DNA of 64,000 nt, taken from positions 2,542,001 to 2,606,000 of the forward strand of contig NZ_JAJNEC010000005.1 of NCBI RefSeq assembly GCF_021044425.1, read 5' to 3'. The DNA is from Niabella pedocola (lineage in GTDB: Bacteria > Bacteroidota > Bacteroidia > Chitinophagales > Chitinophagaceae). Of the stretch, positions 27,420 to 36,502 are shown in pieces. Below the pieces are notes generated by a model that did no database searches, was not told the origin of the DNA, and saw nothing but the letters and a program-made list of their open reading frames with translations. The translations under genes and the position numbers were made by a program. How positions within the stretch are numbered: the first letter of the stretch is position 1; every line of letters starts with the position of its first letter.

Positions 27420-28098
27420 GCCGCTTCATATTTTAAGTACAAAACTACTTGATGATGCGCTCATCCGCAAGGCCGGGAACCAGGTACAGCTCGATTGCAG
27501 GTCTTTCCTGCAAACACAGCCGGTGGCACCGGAACAGGTGGCTGCATTGCTCACCGATGTTCCGCTTTCGGATCAGGCCGTGATCTTTACCAGTGCCAAC
27601 GCCGTAAAAGCAGTGGCTGCGGCACTCACAGACCGCCCTCTGTGGACGGTGTTTTGCATTGAAGCAGCTACCCGCAAAAAAGTGCAGGAGCTATTTCCGG
27701 GAACCAAAATCAGGGCATCGGCTCCCAACGGGGCACAACTGGTAAAACAGATCATTGAGCAGGCTCCGGACCAGGTGGTTTTTTTTTGCGGAAACCTGCG
27801 GCTGAACACCATTCCAGACGGACTGAAACAGCATGCCATTCCCTGCAGGGAAAAAGTGGTGTATGAAACCATCAAAACACCGGTGGCGATTAACCGGCAA
27901 TATGACGGGATCCTTTTTTATAGCCCGAGTGGCGTTGAAAGTTTTTTTTCATTAAATGAGATCAGTCCGGCAACAAAAGCATTTTCGATAGGCCCGTCTA
28001 CAACCGCGGCCTTAAAAAAATATACGTCAAATATAGAAGAAGCAATACAGCCCGATGTGGAACAGATGATCGGAATGATTGCCAACAGCAGGGGGTAG
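27409..28098 (+). CDS. hemD: Uroporphyrinogen-III synthase
   Basis: Cyclises hydroxymethylbilane to uroporphyrinogen III with inversion of ring D. The family is poorly conserved; this 229-residue protein is called from size, from position after hemC with an 11-nt overlap, and from typical segments: TSANAVKA near residue 60, LFYSPSGVESFF near 165, and AFSIGPSTTAALKKY near 185, which match the conserved phosphate/substrate loops of the two-lobed fold. The overlap suggests translational coupling with hemC, useful because the intermediate is unstable. Confidence 0.9.
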   Translation: MSNKPLHILSTKLLDDALIRKAGNQVQLDCRSFLQTQPVAPEQVAALLTDVPLSDQAVIFTSANAVKAVAAALTDRPLWTVFCIEAATRKKVQELFPGTKIRASAPNGAQLVKQIIEQAPDQVVFFCGNLRLNTIPDGLKQHAIPCREKVVYETIKTPVAINRQYDGILFYSPSGVESFFSLNEISPATKAFSIGPSTTAALKKYTSNIEEAIQPDVEQMIGMIANSRG

Positions 28099-28123
28099 CC
28101 CGCTTGGTTTAAAGATTTTAACT

Positions 28124-29167
28124 ATGCAACAGGAAATAAAAAACGACTTAATTTTAAGAACGCTTCGCGGAGAAGCCACGGAACGTACCCCGGTTTGGAT
28201 GATGCGTCAGGCAGGACGGTACCTGCCGGAATACATACAGCTGAGAGAAAAGTATTCTTTTTTTGAAAGATGCCAGAACCCCGAGCTGGCTTGCGAGATT
28301 ACCTTGCAGCCGGTAGATATTGTTGGTGTGGATGCCGCCATCCTGTTTTCAGATATCCTGGTAGTGCCGCAGGCCATGGGGATGGAAGTGCAGTTGGTAG
28401 AAAAACTGGGGCCGCTCCTGCCACAGCCCATAAAAAACCAGGCCGACCTTCAGCGCGTCAGGATGCCGGACGTGAATGAAACATTGAACTACGTATTTGA
28501 AGCAATAAAACTGATCAAACAGGAACTGAATGGACGTGTGCCCCTGATCGGGTTTGCGGGAGCACCCTGGACCCTGTTGTGTTATATGGTTCAGGGCAAG
28601 GGTAGCAAAACCTTTGATGAAGCAAAAGCCTTTTGTTACCAGCAGCCGGAAACGGCACATGCCCTGCTGCAAATGATCACCGATACAACCATCGCCTATC
28701 TCAAAGGACAGGTGGCGGCCGGTGCCGATGTATTGCAGGTATTTGACAGCTGGGGCGGATTGCTGAGCAAACATGATTTTGAAGAATTTTCGCTTCGTTA
28801 TATCCGCCAGATTGTGGCTGCGTTAAAAGAAAGCGTTCCGGTGATCGTTTTTGCAAAAGGCGCCTGGGGATCACTTGCAGAAATGGCTGCAACCGGTGCC
28901 GCCGGCTTGGGTATCGACTGGTGTATAGAGCCACAGGTAGCGCGTCGTTTAGCCGGTGATCAGGTTACTTTGCAGGGTAACTTTGATCCTGCAAAATTAC
29001 TGGCCCCCGTTTCCCGGATTGAAAAGGAAACAAAGGAAATGCTGCGCGCTTTTGGCCCGGGCCGGCATATTGCCAACCTGGGACATGGGATCCTGCCCAA
29101 TGTGCCGGTAGATCATGCAAAAGCATTTGTAAATACCGTAAAGGAATTCAGATTTGAGGATCTTTAA
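28124..29167 (+). CDS. hemE: Uroporphyrinogen decarboxylase
   Basis: Removes four carboxyl groups from uroporphyrinogen III to give coproporphyrinogen III. The 347-residue protein has the signature PVWMMRQAGRYLPEY (the Arg residues bind substrate carboxylates), GFAGAPWTLLCYMV, and the Asp in ILFSDILVVPQAMG. The ATG at 28124 gives the usual N-terminus; the open frame extends 15 codons upstream into hemD. It is the fourth gene of the hem operon and is followed within 10 nt by an unrelated peptidase gene. Confidence 0.95.
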   Translation: MQQEIKNDLILRTLRGEATERTPVWMMRQAGRYLPEYIQLREKYSFFERCQNPELACEITLQPVDIVGVDAAILFSDILVVPQAMGMEVQLVEKLGPLLPQPIKNQADLQRVRMPDVNETLNYVFEAIKLIKQELNGRVPLIGFAGAPWTLLCYMVQGKGSKTFDEAKAFCYQQPETAHALLQMITDTTIAYLKGQVAAGADVLQVFDSWGGLLSKHDFEEFSLRYIRQIVAALKESVPVIVFAKGAWGSLAEMAATGAAGLGIDWCIEPQVARRLAGDQVTLQGNFDPAKLLAPVSRIEKETKEMLRAFGPGRHIANLGHGILPNVPVDHAKAFVNTVKEFRFEDL

Positions 29168-29177
29168 AATAATAGCC

Positions 29178-31055
29178 TTGAATAAAGTACCTTTTTTAAT
29201 TGCAGCCTTTGTGCTTCAATATACGGCTGTTGTGGCACAAGGCCTTTATATGCCCCGGAATATTCAGCATGCCGTTGAAAAAGGAACCCGTACCACCAAT
29301 GGTTTGCCCGGCACCCATTACTGGCAGAACCGCGGTGTGTATGTTATAAACGCTACTGTGAATACGGCAGAGAAATCTGTTGCAGGCAGCGAGAAGATCA
29401 CTTATTTCAACAACAGTCCGGATAGCCTTAAATCGGTAGTGATCCGTTTTGTAAATAATATTCATAAACCGGAGGCTCCAAGAGCCGGACAGGTACCCGG
29501 GGATTTTTTAACCCCGGGCTTAAAGATCCTTGGATTTGTAGTGAACGGTGAACGTTATACGGTCAATAGCGACGACTGGGGCACGGCAAATACCGTAGAC
29601 CTGAATACACCATTGCCGCCGCGTTCAAAAGCCGAATTTGAGATCGAATGGTCCTACTCGTTATCAAAACTCAGCGGCCGCGAAGGCCAGATTGACCCCA
29701 ATACATTTTTCTGCGCCTATTTCTATCCCAGGATTTCGGTGTATGACGACTATAACGGTTGGGACCTGTTGCCACATACAGATGGTGGTGAATTTTATAA
29801 CGATTTTAATGACTACACGGTTTCCATAAAGGTGCCCACGAATTATGTAGTTTGGGCAACAGGAACCCTGGAAAATGCAAAGGAAGTACTGCAACCGGCG
29901 GCATTCAGGCGTTTCCGGGAATCGATGAGCAGTAATAAGGTCATTCATGTGGCAACGGCCAAAGACATGGAACAGGGAGCGGTTACCAGTTTCAGCGAAT
30001 GGAACGAATGGAAATTCACGGCCCGGAACATTACCGACTTTACATTTGCCACCAGCAACCATTTTGTATGGGATGCGGGCAGCGTGACGCTCGCCGACGG
30101 GGAAGGGTTAAAAAGAGTGAGTGTGCAGGCCGCCTATAAGGATACGGCTGCCGATTTTAAAAATTATGTAGAGTGGACCAAATATGCCATCCGGTGGTAC
30201 TCGGATAACCTGCCGGGTGTAAACTACCCCTATTCAACCATGACGGCCATCCAGGGATATGCCGACATGGAGTATCCGATGATGGTAAATGATGCCTCAT
30301 TAAGAGACCTGATGGATTCCCGGCTGACCGTGGATCATGAAGTGGCACATACTTACTTCCCCTTTTATATGGGCATCAATGAAACCCGTTATGCATTTAT
30401 GGATGAAGGATGGGCCACTACCTTCGAATATCTGATCGGTATTTCTGAGAATGGGAAACATGCAGCAGACAGTGCATATAAAAGTTTCCGGATCAAGAAC
30501 TGGATCTCCAACCCGGCTACAGAAATGGACCAGCCCCTGATTACAATGTCGTCCCAGTTGTCGGGTGCCGGATATGGAAGAAACTCCTATGGAAAGGCCT
30601 CGCTTTCTTACCTGGCGTTGAAAGACCTGCTGGGTGATGTGCCCTTTAAAAAGGCCCTGCTTCATTATATGAACACCTGGAGCGGAAAACATCCAACGCC
30701 CTGGGATTATTTCTATTCCATGAATGCCGGTGCCGGAACGGATCTTACCTGGTTTTGGAAGAACTGGTTCTTTAGCAATCACTACATCGATCTTAAAATA
30801 AAAGGGGCCCGGCAGGGGGTTAATAATACAACCATTACACTGGAAAATACCGGCGGGTTTGCAGTGCCTTTTGATGTGATCATAAAACCGGCAGATGGAA
30901 AGGAAAAAAGATTCCATTATACACCGGAGATCTGGAAAAATAAAGAAAAGACCGTTACGTTTTCTGTACCCAGTAGCGGAAAAATAGAACAGGTTACTAT
31001 TGACGGAGGCATTTTTATGGATGCTACTCCGGCGGACAATACTTATCGGTTATGA
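29178..31055 (+). CDS. Secreted M1-family zinc metallopeptidase
   Basis: About 625 residues with a signal peptide (cleavage near VVAQ, residue 22) and a gluzincin catalytic centre: H387-E-V-A-H391 and Glu410 at the M1 spacing (HEXXH-X18-E, in MDEGWATTFEY). YADMEYPM stands where GxMEN sits in classical aminopeptidases. It probably trims peptides in the periplasm or outside. No ATG precedes the signal peptide, so a TTG starts it: 29178 fits the signal best, 29154 is the alternative. It is embedded in the haem operon, 10 nt after hemE and overlapping hemF by 4 nt, with no obvious biochemical link. Confidence 0.87.
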   Translation: MNKVPFLIAAFVLQYTAVVAQGLYMPRNIQHAVEKGTRTTNGLPGTHYWQNRGVYVINATVNTAEKSVAGSEKITYFNNSPDSLKSVVIRFVNNIHKPEAPRAGQVPGDFLTPGLKILGFVVNGERYTVNSDDWGTANTVDLNTPLPPRSKAEFEIEWSYSLSKLSGREGQIDPNTFFCAYFYPRISVYDDYNGWDLLPHTDGGEFYNDFNDYTVSIKVPTNYVVWATGTLENAKEVLQPAAFRRFRESMSSNKVIHVATAKDMEQGAVTSFSEWNEWKFTARNITDFTFATSNHFVWDAGSVTLADGEGLKRVSVQAAYKDTAADFKNYVEWTKYAIRWYSDNLPGVNYPYSTMTAIQGYADMEYPMMVNDASLRDLMDSRLTVDHEVAHTYFPFYMGINETRYAFMDEGWATTFEYLIGISENGKHAADSAYKSFRIKNWISNPATEMDQPLITMSSQLSGAGYGRNSYGKASLSYLALKDLLGDVPFKKALLHYMNTWSGKHPTPWDYFYSMNAGAGTDLTWFWKNWFFSNHYIDLKIKGARQGVNNTTITLENTGGFAVPFDVIIKPADGKEKRFHYTPEIWKNKEKTVTFSVPSSGKIEQVTIDGGIFMDATPADNTYRL

Positions 31056-31993
31056 AAAAAGAAGCAACAAACGCATTCCGCCAGCAGTGGATCGAATACG
31101 TTTACGGATTACAGGACCGCATCTGCAAGGCATTGGAAGCGGAAGATGGCCGTGCCGTTTTTAAAGAAGACAACTGGCAGCGCGGTGAAAATGGCAAAGG
31201 CGGTGGCGGGCATTCCCGTATCATGGAGAATGGTGCTGTTTTTGAAAAGGCCGGCGTAAATGTTTCCGTCGTATACGGACATATTACCGAAAAAATGAAA
31301 CAGGTGTTGCCGGTAAACGAAGGTACCTGGTTTGCCTGTGGCATCAGCCTGGTACTGCATCCGGAAAATCCCTTCGTACCCACCACACATGCCAACTGGC
31401 GTTATTTTGAAGCACATGATGAAGAAGGTACCGTTACCCATCGCTGGTTTGGCGGCGGCGCGGATCTGACACCATATTATTTATTCGAGGAAGATGTGAC
31501 CCACTTTCATACAACGTTAAAGGAGGCCATCGATCCGTTTGGGTTGGAGTTATATCCGAAGTATAAACAACAATGCGATGCCTACTTTTCCAATAAACAC
31601 CGCGAAAATGAAATGCGCGGGGTAGGTGGTGTATTTTATGATCATCTCTATCTGAATAACGAAGAAGAGGCGGCGCGTTTACTGGCTTTTCAAAAAGCCA
31701 ACGGAGATGCGTTCCTCGATGCATATCTTCCCCTGGTACGAAAAAGAAGAAACACTTCTTACGATGCCGAGAATAAAAAGTGGCAGGAGATCCGGCGGGG
31801 GCGTTATGTAGAGTTTAACCTGATCCACGACCGGGGAACAATCTTCGGACTGAAAACAAACGGCCGCACAGAAAGTATATTAATGAGTTTACCGCCCACG
31901 GTACGGTTTATTTATAATTACGAGCCGGAGCCCGGCAGTCTGGAGGATAAATTATTACAGGCCTGTAAACATCCGAGGGACTGGGTGGTATAA
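31052..31993 (+). CDS. hemF: Coproporphyrinogen III oxidase, oxygen-dependent
   Basis: Converts coproporphyrinogen III to protoporphyrinogen IX using O2. The 313-residue protein carries the diagnostic segments WFGGGADLTPYYL and RRGRYVEFNLIHDRGT, plus GGGGHSRIM near the N-terminus. It overlaps the M1 peptidase stop by 4 nt (ATGA), a coupled start. An oxygen-independent counterpart (hemN) lies 2 kb downstream, so the cell can make protoporphyrinogen with and without oxygen. A heptad repeat follows the stop. Confidence 0.95.
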   Translation: MKKEATNAFRQQWIEYVYGLQDRICKALEAEDGRAVFKEDNWQRGENGKGGGGHSRIMENGAVFEKAGVNVSVVYGHITEKMKQVLPVNEGTWFACGISLVLHPENPFVPTTHANWRYFEAHDEEGTVTHRWFGGGADLTPYYLFEEDVTHFHTTLKEAIDPFGLELYPKYKQQCDAYFSNKHRENEMRGVGGVFYDHLYLNNEEEAARLLAFQKANGDAFLDAYLPLVRKRRNTSYDAENKKWQEIRRGRYVEFNLIHDRGTIFGLKTNGRTESILMSLPPTVRFIYNYEPEPGSLEDKLLQACKHPRDWVV

Positions 31994-31994
31994 C

Positions 31995-32060
31995 GCTCAA
32001 ATCTTAAATTCTAAATCTCAAATCTCAAGTCTCGTATCTCAACGTTCCAAATCTCAATCC
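31995..32060. repeat. 7-nt-period repeat after hemF
   Basis: GCTCAAA, TCTTAAA, TTCTAAA, TCTCAAA, TCTCAAG, TCTCGTA, TCTCAAC follow in phase, then a less regular end. A TCTCAAA-type tract that fills the whole spacer to the next start. Confidence 0.8.
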
Positions 32061-32061
32061 G

Positions 32062-32937
32062 GTGAAGTTCCTTTTTCTTACATACTGTTTTTTGATGCCG
32101 GCAATGGTGAGCGCTCAAACCGCACGCTATTACAACTGGAGCGGTTTCCCGCTGGAGATCTATGAAACGCCTTCTGTAAAAGCAAAAACACTGGAAAAAA
32201 TACCGGTCGGTCAGGCGGTTAAGATCATTCCTGGCTCAAACGATCCGGCATATACCATCTACCTCAGCTACTATGGAGATACCACGTCACCCAAAAAGGA
32301 AGTGGCAGATGAAATCAATAATGCCGGTAGTTTTTATCCGTTAAAGACCTCCTGGGTAAAAGTGGCCGGCAAACAGGCTACCGGCTATACGCTTCAGGGT
32401 TTTCTGTCGCGCATTCCTTACAAAAGATTGCGTAAGGATAATGAGGCGGATAACTATGTGGAAATTCCAGTAGCGGCAGCATTGCGTACTTTTTTTGGCA
32501 AGCCGGTGTTTTACCGGAAACAGGAGCTGGAAAAGGAAACAAAAGAGGAAATTCATTTTGTGGAACAGTACCGGTTTGCAGGGGGTGTTACGTACAACGC
32601 CCTGCAGCAGTATGTAGAAAAGGATGGCCCGGGGGGAGAAGAACACCGGATCTTTTTACCCAATGCATCCCTGCATGAAGCTGTTCTCTTCCTTTTAGAA
32701 ATCACCAATGCCTCCGCTTTCCGGTCAGAGGGGAAAAAAACTGTTAATAAGATAAAAAGCCGCTACGATTTTTTCTCCTGGTGGTACCAGCCCAACCAAT
32801 ATGATGAAAAAGGCAATAATGTAAAAGATAAAAACCGGGTAGATTTTGAATACTACGCCGAGGGCGGATCCAGCAGTGCCTCGTTCGTCAAAAAAAACGG
32901 TGGCATTGAAATCATATACGCCTATGGCGGATGCTGA
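32062..32937 (+). CDS. Secreted protein with SH3-like N-terminal segment
   Basis: A 291-residue protein beginning with a GTG start and a signal peptide (cleavage after VSAQ, about residue 18). Residues 25-60 (LEIYETPSVKAKTLEKIPVGQAV) look like a bacterial SH3-type repeat, often a cell-wall or ligand-binding module; the rest is not recognised. It sits between hemF and hemB, 68 and 38 nt away, and is probably part of the operon although no haem role is evident. No haem-binding motif was seen. Confidence 0.75.
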   Translation: MKFLFLTYCFLMPAMVSAQTARYYNWSGFPLEIYETPSVKAKTLEKIPVGQAVKIIPGSNDPAYTIYLSYYGDTTSPKKEVADEINNAGSFYPLKTSWVKVAGKQATGYTLQGFLSRIPYKRLRKDNEADNYVEIPVAAALRTFFGKPVFYRKQELEKETKEEIHFVEQYRFAGGVTYNALQQYVEKDGPGGEEHRIFLPNASLHEAVLFLLEITNASAFRSEGKKTVNKIKSRYDFFSWWYQPNQYDEKGNNVKDKNRVDFEYYAEGGSSSASFVKKNGGIEIIYAYGGC

Positions 32938-32975
32938 TACCTGCGCCGGAATATTAGAATTAAAATACATCGATT

Positions 32976-33959
32976 ATGATCTTACAACATAGAAACAGGA
33001 TTTTAAGAAGAAATGCCGCTATCCGTGATATGGTTGCGGAAACACAATTGCGGTCCGCAGATTTTATTTTGCCGGTCTTTGTTACAGAGGGAAAGGATGT
33101 GGTGGAAGCCATTAGTTCCATGCCGGGCTATTTCCGGCGATCCCTGGATAAAACCGTTGAAGAAGTAAAAGAACTCTGGAGCCTGGGCATCAAAAGCGTA
33201 CTGCTGTTTGTGAAATGTGATGACGCGCTTAAAGATAACACCGGCAAGGAAAGCTGGAATCCCAACGGATTGATGCAGCAGGCGGTAAAAGCCATCAAAG
33301 ATGCGGTTCCGGAAATGATCGTAATGACCGATGTGGCATTGGATCCTTATTCGGAATACGGGCATGATGGTATTGTGGATGTAAAGAGTGGTTACATCCT
33401 GAATGATGAAACGGTGGAGGCCCTTATAAAAATGAGTCTTTCGCATGCCGCTGCCGGTGCCGACTTTATTGCACCCAGCGATATGATGGACGGGCGTATC
33501 GGAATGTTCCGGAAAGCGCTGGAGGAAAGCGGGCATACTCATGTAGGTATCATGAGCTATTCGGCAAAATACGCCAGTTGCTTTTACGGCCCCTTCCGGG
33601 ATGCGTTGGACAGCGCACCGGGCTTCGGCGATAAAAAAACCTACCAGATGAATTATGCTAACCGGATAGAAGCGATCAACGAAACACTGAAGGATGTGGC
33701 AGAAGGGGCAGACATCGTAATGGTAAAGCCGGCGATGGCATACCTGGATATCATCCGGGAAGTAAAAAATGCGGTTACCGTTCCGGTAAGCGCCTATCAT
33801 GTAAGCGGCGAATATGCCATGATTAAGGCGGCGGCAGAACGGGGCTGGCTGGATGAGGAAAAAGCCATCCTGGAAAGTTTAACGGCTATAAAAAGATCCG
33901 GTGCCGACCTGATTGCCACTTATTTTGCCAAAGACGCCGTTCGGTTATTACAATCCTGA
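32976..33959 (+). CDS. hemB: Porphobilinogen synthase (delta-aminolaevulinate dehydratase)
   Basis: Condenses two 5-aminolaevulinates to porphobilinogen. The 327 residues include both Schiff-base lysines, Lys198 (SYSAKYAS) and Lys251 (VMVKPAMAYLD). The region that in zinc enzymes carries three cysteines reads DVALDPYSEYGHDG here, so the protein belongs to the Asp-type class thought to depend on magnesium rather than catalytic zinc. It lies late in the operon although it acts second in the pathway. hemN starts 4 nt after its stop. Confidence 0.95.
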   Translation: MILQHRNRILRRNAAIRDMVAETQLRSADFILPVFVTEGKDVVEAISSMPGYFRRSLDKTVEEVKELWSLGIKSVLLFVKCDDALKDNTGKESWNPNGLMQQAVKAIKDAVPEMIVMTDVALDPYSEYGHDGIVDVKSGYILNDETVEALIKMSLSHAAAGADFIAPSDMMDGRIGMFRKALEESGHTHVGIMSYSAKYASCFYGPFRDALDSAPGFGDKKTYQMNYANRIEAINETLKDVAEGADIVMVKPAMAYLDIIREVKNAVTVPVSAYHVSGEYAMIKAAAERGWLDEEKAILESLTAIKRSGADLIATYFAKDAVRLLQS

Positions 33960-33963
33960 TGTG

Positions 33964-35328
33964 ATGCAGCTGAACCTGATCCAGAAGTATAATATCCAGG
34001 GCCCGCGGTATACCAGTTATCCCACTGTGCCGTACTGGGAGCCGGAGCTTTTTACGGCTGAAGGATGGAAGAACGCACTGGTACGCAGTTTCAGCGAAAC
34101 AAATGCGCAGCAGGGCATCAGTGTATACATCCACCTGCCGTTCTGTGAAAGCCTGTGTACTTTTTGTGCCTGTCATAAGCGCATCACCCGGCGGCATGAT
34201 GTGGAGTTGCCCTATATAGAAACTGTTTTGAAGGAATGGAGTTTGTATTGTGCGTTGCTCCCGGAACCGCCGGTCATTCAGGAGTTGCACCTGGGCGGCG
34301 GTACACCTACGTTTTTCAGTCCGGACAACCTGGCGCTTTTACTAAACGGCATTTTCTCAAAAGCCGTTATCGCGACGTCACCTGAGTTTAGTTTTGAAGG
34401 ACATCCGAACAATACCACCACAGCCCATCTGCAAACCTTATCGAAGCTCGGCTTCCGGAGGGTGAGTTTTGGCGTGCAGGATTATGACCCGGCGGTGCAG
34501 AAGGCCATACACCGGATCCAGCCATTTGAGCGGGTAGCCGCTGCAACGGCCGGTGCGCGGAGTGCTGGTTATGAAAGCATCAGTCATGACCTGGTTTTCG
34601 GGCTGCCCTTTCAAACCTGGGAATCCATGCAGGCAACAATCGAGCGTACCATCGAACTGAAGCCGGACCGTATCGCCTTTTATTCGTATGCACATGTGCC
34701 CTGGGTGAAAGGCGTAGGGCAGCGGGGATTCAGGGATACGGATCTGCCTTCACCGGAACTGAAACGGAAATTATATGAAGACGGCAAGGCATTGCTGGAA
34801 CGATCCGGATATATCGAAATCGGCATGGATCATTTTGCATGGCCCGGCGACAGGCTGCACCAATCATTACATAACGGCCGGCTGCACCGGAATTTTATGG
34901 GATACTCTTCATCGGCCACCCAGGTAATGATCGGGTTGGGTATGTCGGCCATCTCCGATTCCTGGTATGCATTTGCACAAAATGAAAAATCGGTCGAGGC
35001 ATATACCGATGCCGTGCACGCGGGTCGTTTGCCGGTGGTTAAAGGACACCTGCTGGATGAAGAAGATCTGAAGATCCGGAAACATATCCTGAACCTTATG
35101 TGCCGGCTTCGCACCTCCTGGGCCGAACCGGAAATGCAATTGAACGCACTGCCGGAAATCACCGCCCGTTTGCAGGAGATGGAACAGGATGGATTGCTGG
35201 AGATGTTTGATACGGAGTTACATGTTACAGATAAGGGCCGCGCATTTGTACGTAATATTGCAATGGCATTTGATCTGCGTTTGATCCGGAAGCAGCCGGA
35301 TACACAGATATTCTCCATGACCGTATAG
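33964..35328 (+). CDS. hemN: Oxygen-independent coproporphyrinogen III oxidase
   Basis: Radical-SAM enzyme for the same step as HemF but without oxygen. From the ATG at 33964 it has 454 residues. The iron-sulfur motif is C61-x3-C65-x2-C68-x-C70 (HLPFCESLCTFCAC), with the extra fourth Cys typical of true HemN, and the N-terminal RYTSYPTVPYW is the substrate-binding start that distinguishes HemN from HemW. GGGTPTF follows. The longer open frame upstream overlaps hemB and is discarded. Last hem gene of the operon. Confidence 0.94.
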   Translation: MQLNLIQKYNIQGPRYTSYPTVPYWEPELFTAEGWKNALVRSFSETNAQQGISVYIHLPFCESLCTFCACHKRITRRHDVELPYIETVLKEWSLYCALLPEPPVIQELHLGGGTPTFFSPDNLALLLNGIFSKAVIATSPEFSFEGHPNNTTTAHLQTLSKLGFRRVSFGVQDYDPAVQKAIHRIQPFERVAAATAGARSAGYESISHDLVFGLPFQTWESMQATIERTIELKPDRIAFYSYAHVPWVKGVGQRGFRDTDLPSPELKRKLYEDGKALLERSGYIEIGMDHFAWPGDRLHQSLHNGRLHRNFMGYSSSATQVMIGLGMSAISDSWYAFAQNEKSVEAYTDAVHAGRLPVVKGHLLDEEDLKIRKHILNLMCRLRTSWAEPEMQLNALPEITARLQEMEQDGLLEMFDTELHVTDKGRAFVRNIAMAFDLRLIRKQPDTQIFSMTV

Positions 35329-35460
35329 GTTTCCGCTCGGCTAGTAGTGTGTTACTGTTTTGTGCGGATCGGTACATTTCAATGGATGTCTTGCTGAACT
35401 TGTTTCCGCAACTGCTACAGTTGACGGATTATGATTGAATAAAATTAGTGCAACTTCGAT

Positions 35461-35991
35461 ATGATGCAAACGACAACCATAGCGATAAACAAAAAAAAGA
35501 CCCTGCGTAACCTGGTGATAGCGGTATTGTTGCTGCTGTTGGGGATACTATTTGTGCTAAAACCCTTTTTGTTCATCAGAAGTGATGATCCGGGAGTAAT
35601 TAAGATCATCGGATACATTTGTACCGCCTTATCCGGGATAGGGATCATTGTGTTTGTTCAAAGACTAAGAGATAAAAAAGAAGTACTGGTCATTGATGCA
35701 GAGGGCATCCTGGATCATTCCAGTGGCATTGCTGCCGGAAGGATATGGTGGAAGGATGTAAAAAGTATCCGCGTAGAACAGGTGGCGGATCAGCCATTCA
35801 TTATGCTTGAAGTAAAGAACCCACTGGTATACCTTCAGCAACAGCAGAACCCCGTGAAAAAGCGGGCCATGGAATTGAATTTGCAGCTTTACAAAACACC
35901 GGTGGGCATCTCCGCACAGTTTTTAAATATCGGGTTTGAACAACTGTTGCAATTGCTGGAAACAGCATTCAGGGAGTTCAGAGGTAAATAA
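35461..35991 (+). CDS. STM3941-like membrane protein
   Basis: A 176-residue protein with two hydrophobic segments (about 18-40 and 47-66) followed by a soluble domain of about 100 residues (VIDAEGILDHSS, IWWKDVKSIRVEQV) that resembles the STM3941 family and bacterial PH-like membrane proteins. No catalytic residues are apparent and the role is unknown. It starts 132 nt after hemN, in the same direction, and may or may not be in the hem transcript. Confidence 0.75.
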   Translation: MMQTTTIAINKKKTLRNLVIAVLLLLLGILFVLKPFLFIRSDDPGVIKIIGYICTALSGIGIIVFVQRLRDKKEVLVIDAEGILDHSSGIAAGRIWWKDVKSIRVEQVADQPFIMLEVKNPLVYLQQQQNPVKKRAMELNLQLYKTPVGISAQFLNIGFEQLLQLLETAFREFRGK

Positions 35992-36010
35992 ACGGCCAGG
36001 ATCATGAGTC

Positions 36011-36060
36011 GGGTATTCAGCATTCAGGATCGAGATCAGAGCAACGAGATTCAATACCGG
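36011..36060. repeat. 7-nt-period repeat after the STM3941-like gene
   Basis: GTATTCA, GCATTCA, GGATCGA, GATCAGA, GCAACGA, GATTCAA keep a 7-nt step with degenerate words. Confidence 0.55.
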
Positions 36061-36369
36061 CTACTTAAGCGATTTTTTTTATAATTGCTGGAGATACGCC
36101 GATGGTGCCTGCGGTACTTTCGTTGTGGGATTTTTGAGTACGATTAAAGCCTGTACCCGATCTGCGCATCTGCCGCCTTATCGAAATGACATTGAAACGA
36201 GATGCCGATTCCGGCATCGGGCGCCCGGACCGTACACCAGGTATCAAACCGGCTCCGGAACCTGCAATACCATATGCCCGCAATCCTTTAGCAGCAAACC
36301 GTTTTCGGAGTCCTCCTATTCGGGTTTAGCAGCGCATTACATAACCCTGAACAAACATACGAACCCCTC
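36061..36369. other. Non-coding stretch between two heptad tracts
   Basis: The middle of the 511-nt gap shows no gene that I can support. It contains one clean hairpin, GATGCCG (36201-36207) with CGGCATC (36212-36218) around ATTC, without a T tail. Open frames here have no family resemblance. It may be a decayed gene. Confidence 0.45.
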
Positions 36370-36477
36370 GCTTCTGAACTCCCGCTTCCGGATTCCCGAT
36401 TCTGATTTCTGGTTTCTCAAATCTGACATCTGAATGCTGAAATCTGACATCTCAAATCCCAAAGCTCGCCGCAAATC
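36370..36477. repeat. Long 7-nt-period repeat before the UMF1 gene
   Basis: About fifteen words in phase: TTCCCGA, TTCTGAT, TTCTGGT, TTCTCAA, ATCTGAC, ATCTGAA, TGCTGAA, ATCTGAC, ATCTCAA, ATCCCAA. It is the longest tract in the window. It is also open as a frame, so a wrong N-terminus is easily predicted for the next gene. Confidence 0.85.
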
Positions 36478-36502
36478 CCTTATTTTTATACAAACAAACT
36501 CC

